Source: Comamonas sp.
GTDB lineage: Bacteria > Pseudomonadota > Gammaproteobacteria > Burkholderiales > Burkholderiaceae_C
Length of the DNA: 19,296 nucleotides
Direction: 5' to 3'
Assembly: GCA_019236485.1 (NCBI GenBank)
Contig: JAFAIY010000153.1
Span: 1-19,296 of the forward strand
Under the pieces are notes generated by a model. That model made no database searches. It saw only the letters and a list, made by a program, of their open reading frames with translations, and was not told where the DNA came from. Position numbers and translations under genes: made by a program. Positions 13,780-19,296 of the stretch are shown here, one piece after another (the first letter of the stretch is position 1; each line of letters opens with the position of its first letter).

Positions 13780-15231
13780 ATGAGCATGCGACGTCTTTTT
13801 CCTACCGCTCTACCAGTTGCACTGGCGGTCAGCTTTCTGGTTTGCGTTCCGGCGGCTTCAGCCCAGACCGGCTCCGTGTCCGGAACTACAGCCCAGACCG
13901 CGCCGGCAGCAACTATCAAGCGTTTTTCACTGCATACCAACATCGTGGACGGCAAGATGGTCTATGTGGATGACAAGGGCGCCGTCAATCCCACACTCAG
14001 TGCGGCAGTGGGGGATACGGTCGAAATCCTGCTCGACAGCGGTGAGGGCGCTGAGCACGATCTGGTGGTGCCCGAGCTGAACGTGGCCTCGCCCAAGTTC
14101 AGCGCCTCCACGGGCCGGCAGACCGTGCGCTTCAAGGTCACTCAGCCGGGCGAATTCACCTACTACTGCTCGGTGCCCGGTCATCGCCAGATCGGCATGG
14201 AAGGCAAGCTCAAGGTGACGGGTCAGGCGGTGGCCGCCAGCCAGACTGGTGCGTCCACCGATGCAGCGCTCGCGCTGTACACGCCCGCGCCGCTGCCGCA
14301 GCGTGGCGCAGACCCAGCTGCCGTGAGTATCTCGGCCGATCCGGCCAAAGTGCCGCCGGCCATAGGGCCGCGTGCGCCGCAGACGCAGAAGGTGCGCATG
14401 GAGACGGTGGAGCTGGCCGGCAAGCTTGACGACGGTACCAGCTTTACCTACTGGACTTTCAACCGCCAGGTGCCTGGCCCCATGCTGCGGGCCCGCGTGG
14501 GCGACACCATCGAGTTGACGCTGGCCAATGCCAAGGACAGCAAGGCCATCCACTCCATCGACCTGCATGCGGTGACCGGCGGCCATGGCGGCGGCGAGCA
14601 CACGCAGGTGGCGCCCGGTACCGAGAAGACCATCGCCTTCAAGGCGCTGAACCCCGGCCTGTATGTCTACCACTGCGCCACGCCGCTGGTGCCGCAGCAC
14701 ATTGCCGCGGGCATGTACGGAATGATCCTGATCGAGCCAGAAGCCGGCCTGCCCAAGGTGGACCGCGAGTACTACGTGATGCAGGGCGATATGTACACGC
14801 ACCGGCCCTTTGGCGCCAAGGTGCATCAGGAGCCCGACCTGGAAAAGATGTCCAACGAGCTGCCCGACTACTACGTGTTCAACGGTGCCGTGGGCGCGCT
14901 GACCAAGACGAACAAGCTGCAGGCCAAGGTGGGCGAGACGGTGCGCATCTACTTCGGCGTGGGCGGGCCCAACAAGGTGGCCTCGTTCCACATCATCGGC
15001 GAGATCTTCGACAAGGTGTACGGCGAGGCTTCGTTCACCGGTCTCAAGAACGACGTGCAGACCACGCTGGTGGCTCCGGGCGGCGCCACCATCGTCGAGC
15101 TCAAGGTCGAGCACCCTGGCAGCTACCTGCTGGTGGACCATGCACTCTCGCGCACCGGCAAGGGTGCCGTGGGCGTGCTCGAAGTGACGGGCGAGGGCGT
15201 GCCCGGCGTCTACAAGGCCGGAAAGCTCTGA
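13780..15231 (+). CDS. nirK: Copper nitrite reductase with extra N-terminal cupredoxin domain
   Basis: The product is 483 residues; AGAGAGGAG precedes the chosen ATG. An earlier in-frame ATG (13693) lies upstream of the predicted transcription start and is rejected. A signal peptide likely ends at PAASA near residue 32. Residues about 45-150 are a complete cupredoxin domain with type 1 copper ligands His93, Cys130, His135 and Met140. The NirK core follows: type 1 copper His258, Cys299, His307, Met312; type 2 copper His263, His298, His454; catalytic Asp261 and His404. The enzyme reduces nitrite to NO in the periplasm. The core resembles the AniA class, and the extra domain recalls Hyphomicrobium denitrificans NirK, where it is thought to relay electrons. 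It heads the NO operon. All ligands are present, so it should be active. Confidence 0.96.
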   Translation: MSMRRLFPTALPVALAVSFLVCVPAASAQTGSVSGTTAQTAPAATIKRFSLHTNIVDGKMVYVDDKGAVNPTLSAAVGDTVEILLDSGEGAEHDLVVPELNVASPKFSASTGRQTVRFKVTQPGEFTYYCSVPGHRQIGMEGKLKVTGQAVAASQTGASTDAALALYTPAPLPQRGADPAAVSISADPAKVPPAIGPRAPQTQKVRMETVELAGKLDDGTSFTYWTFNRQVPGPMLRARVGDTIELTLANAKDSKAIHSIDLHAVTGGHGGGEHTQVAPGTEKTIAFKALNPGLYVYHCATPLVPQHIAAGMYGMILIEPEAGLPKVDREYYVMQGDMYTHRPFGAKVHQEPDLEKMSNELPDYYVFNGAVGALTKTNKLQAKVGETVRIYFGVGGPNKVASFHIIGEIFDKVYGEASFTGLKNDVQTTLVAPGGATIVELKVEHPGSYLLVDHALSRTGKGAVGVLEVTGEGVPGVYKAGKL

Positions 15232-15263
15232 TTTTTCATTGTTCCCACATTCAAGGAGCCACC

Positions 15264-15941
15264 ATGAACTACCTCGATCAATCCCTGGGCCAGCTGGCCC
15301 GCCGCATTCCTGGTGCCACCCGTCTGTTCGACCAGCACCAGCTGGACTTCTGCTGCGCCGGCAACCGCACGCTGCGCACCGCGGCGCAGGACGCGGGCAT
15401 TGCTGCGGAGCCCATTGCCGACGAGCTGCAGGCGCTGCAGCAGCGCGCGGATGACGGCGCAGCGCGCGACTGGAGCGAGGCTGCCGACACCGAGCTGGTC
15501 GACCATATCCTGATCCGCTACCACGCCGTGCACCGCGAGCAACTGCCCGAGCTGATACGCCTGGCGCGCCGCGTGGAGCAGGTGCATGGCGATCGCGAGG
15601 ACTGCCCACACGGACTGGCCGACCATCTGGAAGCCATGGCCCAGGAACTGGACAGCCATATGCGCAAGGAAGAAATGGTGCTGTTTCCGCTGATCACCCG
15701 CGGCCAGGGTCGCATGGCCGGCATGCCCATAGGCGTGATGCGCATGGAGCATGACAGCCACGGCACCGAGCTGCGCCGACTGGAGGCGCTGACAAACCAC
15801 ATCACCCCTCCGCGCGACGCCTGCACCACCTGGCGCGCACTGTATCTGGGGCTGCGCACCTTCCGAGAGGATTTGATGGCGCACATCCATACCGAAAACA
15901 ACATCCTGTTCGAGCGCTTCGCTCCAGCTCAGGTGCACTGA
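15264..15941 (+). CDS. ytfE: YtfE/ScdA/NorA di-iron protein (repair of iron centers)
   Basis: The product is 225 residues, with AAGGAG before the ATG. The N-terminal ScdA-type domain carries DFCCAG (28-33) with Cys30 and Cys31. The hemerythrin-like four-helix bundle has ligands corresponding to E. coli YtfE with a constant offset of three: His87, His132, Glu136, His163, His207 and Glu211. E. coli YtfE repairs iron-sulfur clusters damaged by NO and handles NO directly; the Ralstonia homologue NorA is encoded right before norB and binds NO, the same order as here. It is cytoplasmic and lies between nirK (32-base gap) and norB (10-base gap), so it is part of the NorR operon. It should protect the cell from NO made by NirK. 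Confidence 0.95.
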   Translation: MNYLDQSLGQLARRIPGATRLFDQHQLDFCCAGNRTLRTAAQDAGIAAEPIADELQALQQRADDGAARDWSEAADTELVDHILIRYHAVHREQLPELIRLARRVEQVHGDREDCPHGLADHLEAMAQELDSHMRKEEMVLFPLITRGQGRMAGMPIGVMRMEHDSHGTELRRLEALTNHITPPRDACTTWRALYLGLRTFREDLMAHIHTENNILFERFAPAQVH

Positions 15942-15951
15942 GGAGCCCAAC

Positions 15952-18237
15952 ATGGGACAGTACAAGAAACACTGGTTCACGCTGATCGCGCTGTGCATCG
16001 TGATGTTCTCGCTGCTCGGCTATTTCGGCGCGGACATCTATCGCTCGGCGCCGCCGATACCCACGCAGGTGGTCAGCAGCAAAGGCAAGGCCTTGTTCGG
16101 CAAGGACGACATCCTCGACGGCCAGACCGCCTGGCAGTCGGTGGGCGGCATGCAACTGGGCTCGATCTGGGGCCACGGAGCCTATCAGGCGCCTGACTGG
16201 ACGGCCGATTGGCTGCACCGCGAACTCACGGCCTGGCTGGACCTGGCCGCGAAAGAGCGTCACGGCCAACCCTATGCGGCCCTGACCGAAGGCCAACAGG
16301 GCGCACTGCGCGCCGAACTCAAGGCCGAATATCGCGCCAACGGCGTCGATGCCGCCAACAAGCTGGTGGTGAGCGAGCGCCGCGCCACCGCCATGGCGCA
16401 GACCGCGACCTACTACGACCAACTGTTCTCCGATGCGCCCGCGCTGCACAAGAGCCGCGAGAACTTTGCGATGAAGGAGAACACCCTGCCCAGCGCCAAA
16501 CGACGCCAGCAGCTCACGCATTTCTTCTTCTGGACCGCCTGGGCCGCTGCCACCGAGCGCCCGAACAGTCGCGTGACCTACACCAACAACTGGCCACACG
16601 AGCCGCTGATAGGCAACACGCCCAGCAGCGAGAACGTGGTCTGGTCGATTGCCAGCGTGGTCGTGCTGCTGTCGGGCGTAGGCTTCCTGGTCTGGGGTTG
16701 GTCCTTCCTGCACAAACATGACGAGCCCCAGCCCGTGGCACCACACCAGGACCCGCTGGCCACCTTTGCACTGACGCCTTCGCAGCGCGCTTTAGGCAAG
16801 TCTCTGTTCCTCGTGGTCGCGCTATTCGTGTTTCAGGTGTTCATCGGTGGTTTCACCGCGCACTACACGGTAGAAGGCCAGCAGTTCTACGGCATCGACC
16901 TGTCGCAGTGGCTGCCCTACTCCCTCACGCGTGCCTGGCACATCCAGAGCGCGCTGTTCTGGATCGCCACGGGCTTCCTGGCCGTGGGCCTGTTCCTTGC
17001 GCCCGTCATCAACGGTGGCAAGGATCCCAAGTTCCAGAAACTCGGCGTGGACGTGCTGTTCTGGGCGCTGGTCTTCGTCTGCGTGGGCTCGTTCGTGGGC
17101 AACTACCTGGCGATTGCTCAGAAGCTGCCGCCCGAATGGAGTTTCTGGCTCGGCCACCAGGGCTACGAGTATGTGGACCTGGGCCGTATCTGGCAGATCC
17201 TCAAGTGGGTAGGCATTCTGCTGTGGCTGGTGCTGATGCTGCGCGGCGTGCTGCCTGTGCTGTTTGCGCGCAGCAAGGAAGACAAGAACCTGCTGGCCCT
17301 ACTGACCGCCTCGGTGGGCGCCATCGGTCTGTTCTACGGTGCGGGCCTGTTCTATGGCGAACGCACCAGCCTGTCGGTGATGGAGTACTGGCGTTGGTGG
17401 GTGGAGCACCTGTGGGTGGAGGGCTTCTTCGAGGTCTTTGCCACCACGGCGCTGGCCTTTGTCTTCAGCAGCATGGGCCTGGTGTCGCGCCCCATGGCCA
17501 CCTCGGCCAGCCTGGCCTCGGCCTCGCTGTTCCTGCTGGGCGGCATTCCGGGCACCTTCCACCACCTGTACTTCGCGGGCACGACCACGCCGGTGATGGC
17601 CGTGGGTGCGGCCTTCAGCGCGCTTGAGGTAGTGCCTCTGATCGTGCTGGGCCATGAGGCCTGGGAAAACTGGCGCCTCAAGAACCGTGCGCCGTGGATG
17701 GCCCATCTCAAGTGGCCGCTCATGTGCTTTGTGGCCGTGGCCTTCTGGAACATGCTGGGAGCGGGCGTCTTCGGTTTCATGATCAACCCGCCAATTGCGC
17801 TGTACTACATCCAGGGCCTGAACACCACGCCCGTGCATGCGCACGCCGCACTGTTCGGCGTCTATGGCTTCCTGGCGCTGGGCTTCACGCTGATGGTGCT
17901 GCGCTATGTGCGGCCGCAGCTGGTGTTCAGCGAGGGGCTGATGAAGACCGCCTTCTGGGGACTGAACGCCGGCCTAGTGCTGATGATCGCCACCAGCTTG
18001 CTGCCGATCGGCATCATCCAGTTCCACGCCAGCGTGAGCGAGGGCCTGTGGTTCGCCCGCAGCGAGGCATTCATGCAGCAGCCGCTGCTGCAAACACTGC
18101 GCTGGGTGCGCACCTTCGGCGACGTGGTGTTCATCGTTGGCGCCGTGGCCATGGCCTGGCAGGTGGTGATCGGCGTACTAGGCCAGAGAGCGCCGACCAC
18201 GCCGTCGCGTACCGCTCTGGCTACCGCCGGCCACTGA
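15952..18237 (+). CDS. norB: Quinol-dependent nitric oxide reductase (qNOR)
   Basis: The product is 761 residues, the length of single-subunit qNOR (NorZ), compared with about 450 for cytochrome-c-dependent NorB. It starts with one membrane helix and a large periplasmic domain (about 40-215) lacking a CxxCH haem motif, as expected for quinol users, followed by about 12 further membrane segments. Haem and FeB ligands are visible: His330 (WHIQSA), His486 with Glu490 and Glu494 (EHLWVEGFFEVF), His537-His538 (FHHLYF), and His629 and His631 (PVHAHAALFG). It reduces NO to N2O at the inner membrane using quinol. AGGAG lies shortly before the ATG, and only 10 bases separate it from ytfE. No norC or norQD genes are present, consistent with a qNOR. 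Confidence 0.97.
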   Translation: MGQYKKHWFTLIALCIVMFSLLGYFGADIYRSAPPIPTQVVSSKGKALFGKDDILDGQTAWQSVGGMQLGSIWGHGAYQAPDWTADWLHRELTAWLDLAAKERHGQPYAALTEGQQGALRAELKAEYRANGVDAANKLVVSERRATAMAQTATYYDQLFSDAPALHKSRENFAMKENTLPSAKRRQQLTHFFFWTAWAAATERPNSRVTYTNNWPHEPLIGNTPSSENVVWSIASVVVLLSGVGFLVWGWSFLHKHDEPQPVAPHQDPLATFALTPSQRALGKSLFLVVALFVFQVFIGGFTAHYTVEGQQFYGIDLSQWLPYSLTRAWHIQSALFWIATGFLAVGLFLAPVINGGKDPKFQKLGVDVLFWALVFVCVGSFVGNYLAIAQKLPPEWSFWLGHQGYEYVDLGRIWQILKWVGILLWLVLMLRGVLPVLFARSKEDKNLLALLTASVGAIGLFYGAGLFYGERTSLSVMEYWRWWVEHLWVEGFFEVFATTALAFVFSSMGLVSRPMATSASLASASLFLLGGIPGTFHHLYFAGTTTPVMAVGAAFSALEVVPLIVLGHEAWENWRLKNRAPWMAHLKWPLMCFVAVAFWNMLGAGVFGFMINPPIALYYIQGLNTTPVHAHAALFGVYGFLALGFTLMVLRYVRPQLVFSEGLMKTAFWGLNAGLVLMIATSLLPIGIIQFHASVSEGLWFARSEAFMQQPLLQTLRWVRTFGDVVFIVGAVAMAWQVVIGVLGQRAPTTPSRTALATAGH

Positions 18238-18261
18238 CCCGCCCGCATGACGCGAAAAGGA

Positions 18262-18292
18262 CTTGCGCAAACCTGGACCGGGTTTGCGCAAG
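18262..18292 (+). repeat. 12-bp perfect inverted repeat between norB and the hemerythrin gene
   Basis: CTTGCGCAAACC and GGTTTGCGCAAG flank a 7-base loop (TGGACCG). Each arm contains the 8-bp palindrome TTGCGCAA. There is no T-tract behind it, so it is not a standard terminator; an mRNA-stabilising or processing hairpin, or a protein-binding pair, is possible. Confidence 0.85.
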
Positions 18293-18309
18293 CCATGAAA
18301 GGAATATCC

Positions 18310-18735
18310 ATGCAGATCGACAAGCTCAAGCAACAACATGTGGACATACTGCGCCGCATCACGGCCCTGCGCGAACTCACTCATGCCGGCGTGGCAGGCA
18401 ACGCCAAGGCCATTGCCGAAGGCATCATCGGCATGAGCGCCGTGATCAAGTTGCACCTTGCCGTGGAAGACCAGGCCCTGTACCCAGCGCTGCAGCGCGG
18501 CGGCAATGCTGACCTAGCGCGCCTGGGTCGTCAGTACCAGGACGAGATGGGGCCGTTGGCCCAGGCCTACGATGCCTTCGCGCGCCGTTGGAATACGGCG
18601 CAGCGCCTGCACGAAGATGCCGAGGGTTTCCGTGCCGACGCCAACAATGTGCTGCGCCGCCTGCACGAGCGCATGCAGCATGAGAACCGTGAGTTCTATC
18701 CGCGCGTCGAAGCGCAGGAGGAGGCGCTTGCATAG
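18310..18735 (+). CDS. Small hemerythrin-like (HHE) protein
   Basis: The product is 141 residues and is a single HHE four-helix bundle. Likely iron ligands are His10, His49 and Glu53 (KLHLAVEDQALYP), and His124 and Glu128 (MQHENREFYP). The ATG at 18310 is chosen because AAAGGA lies six bases upstream; an upstream in-frame ATG at 18247 would translate through the hairpin at 18262-18292 and adds no family residues. It has no signal peptide, so it is cytoplasmic. HHE proteins bind O2 or NO or serve as iron stores and sensors. Position after norB suggests an NO- or iron-linked role in the same transcript, possibly at a different level because of the intervening hairpin. The exact function is not predictable. 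Confidence 0.88.
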   Translation: MQIDKLKQQHVDILRRITALRELTHAGVAGNAKAIAEGIIGMSAVIKLHLAVEDQALYPALQRGGNADLARLGRQYQDEMGPLAQAYDAFARRWNTAQRLHEDAEGFRADANNVLRRLHERMQHENREFYPRVEAQEEALA

Positions 18736-18759
18736 GGCTTGACGACAGTGTCTCGGCCG

Positions 18760-18808
18760 TCGGCTGGCGCTTCTATGTCATTGAGGGGCATTGCTCAACG
18801 TCAGCCGA
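18760..18808. other. Stem-forming sequence between convergent hemerythrin genes
   Basis: TCGGCTGGCG (18760-18769) pairs with CGTCAGCCGA (18799-18808) over 10 bp with one G-U pair, enclosing a smaller TTGAG/CTCAA stem. It sits between two genes that converge, so it may act as a weak terminator or 3'-end structure in both directions, although no T-tract is present. Confidence 0.4.
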
Positions 18809-18835
18809 GCCCTTCCGGGGCGACCACGCGAGGGT

Positions 18836-19296
18836 TCATAACTCAGCATCTGGATAGCGTGTTCCCCTACGCTGCGCCATGTTGCGGCCCATCGCGACCT
18901 GCTCGCTCAAAGCCAGGCGAGCGTGCGCCTCGGGATAGGCCTGCGTTTCCTCCACACGCATGTGAGCGGCGTACAGCGCCGCGAAATCTGCCCAGCGGCG
19001 GCGGGCATCGGCCAATGCCGGACTATCGAGCGTCTGCCGGGCCTGCACGGCTTGCAGATCGCCGCGGATGTAGGTCCATCGTTGCTCCATCTGCTCGTGC
19101 TCGGCATGCAGGGAGTTAGCTAGCGCCGCCTTGCCGGTCGCGCGCAGCACAGGAAATACGTGCAGTTCCTCGTCACCATGATGCAGCGGTGCGGCCACGT
19201 CAAAATAGCGCTGCACGTCTGCCGCCGCATCACAGGCTTGAGCATCGCAGCCATGCTCCGCAAGGTGCACGCCCAGGCGCAACAGCAGCACAAGCG
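18836..19296 (-). CDS. Second hemerythrin-like (HHE) protein, 5' end outside the window
   Basis: The minus-strand frame is open from the right edge to a TGA at 18836-18838, giving about 153 residues. A GTG at 19291 is in frame, but it has no visible ribosome-binding site inside the window and the first helix seems incomplete, so the true start probably lies beyond the edge. HHE-type features are HLAEHG near the start, LHHGDEELHVFPVL (with the His and Glu pair), SLHAEHEQMEQRW and AHMRVEETQAYPEA, which would supply the di-iron site. No signal or membrane part is visible. It converges on the norB-hemerythrin operon, is not in its transcript, and its sequence is clearly different from the 141-residue protein. 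A role in NO, O2 or iron handling is likely from context only. Confidence 0.88.
   Translation of the reverse strand, partial: LVLLLRLGVHLAEHGCDAQACDAAADVQRYFDVAAPLHHGDEELHVFPVLRATGKAALANSLHAEHEQMEQRWTYIRGDLQAVQARQTLDSPALADARRRWADFAALYAAHMRVEETQAYPEAHARLALSEQVAMGRNMAQRRGTRYPDAEL

Noticed and set aside
13927..15609. Long open minus-strand frame (560 codons) antisense to nirK and ytfE
   Set aside because: Its translation is low-complexity Arg/His/Gly-rich, overlaps two firmly identified genes, and has no ribosome-binding site or motif.

Overview
The window looks like a chromosomal accessory stretch of a betaproteobacterium of the Burkholderiales, most likely the Comamonadaceae. The reasons are a Bug-family (TctC-like) receptor, GC-rich codon use, an IclR/CaiB/Bug style of catabolic operon, and a norR/norA/norB-like NO block resembling that of Ralstonia (Cupriavidus). 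This placement is inference from gene content; no rRNA or tRNA is visible. It holds two unrelated functional blocks that converge on a bidirectional terminator near 11.86 kb.

Block 1 (about 1-11.8 kb) is a catabolic operon. An IclR-type regulator (minus strand, cut by the left edge) faces a plus-strand run: a crotonase-fold protein, the large and small subunits of a split coenzyme-B12 acyl-CoA mutase, a family III CoA-transferase, a MeaB-type G-protein chaperone, a Bug periplasmic receptor, an unrecognised 105-residue protein, an ABC-type periplasmic binding protein, an isopenicillin-N-synthase-like Fe(II) oxygenase, an aldehyde dehydrogenase and a short-chain dehydrogenase. The first six genes overlap (mostly ATGA) and must be co-transcribed. 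The mutase keeps the Tyr and Arg that hold a free carboxylate in methylmalonyl-CoA mutase. The crotonase keeps only one of the two hydratase glutamates and resembles malonyl-CoA-type decarboxylases (ECHDC1/YgfG). Together with the CoA-transferase and MeaB this suggests a route in which a dicarboxylic acid is thioesterified, its carbon skeleton is rearranged to a malonyl-type CoA ester, and that ester is decarboxylated. The gene logic matches E. coli sbm-argK-ygfG-ygfH and anaerobic alkylsuccinate degradation, but the parts differ and oxidative genes are attached. The substrate is unknown.

Block 2 (about 12.0-19.3 kb) is a nitrite/nitric oxide block. NorR (minus strand) is divergent from a plus-strand operon encoding a copper nitrite reductase with an extra N-terminal cupredoxin domain, a YtfE/NorA di-iron repair protein, a quinol-dependent nitric oxide reductase and a small hemerythrin. 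A second, partial hemerythrin gene converges from the right edge. Three GGT-N7-ACC NorR boxes and a near-perfect sigma-54 promoter lie directly before the nitrite reductase gene, so the NO-producing enzyme itself appears to be NO-inducible together with the NO-consuming one.

Between the blocks are a perfect 13-bp terminator stem and two copies of a 16-bp direct repeat, possibly marking where the blocks were joined. No insertion sequence, CRISPR array or RNA gene was seen.
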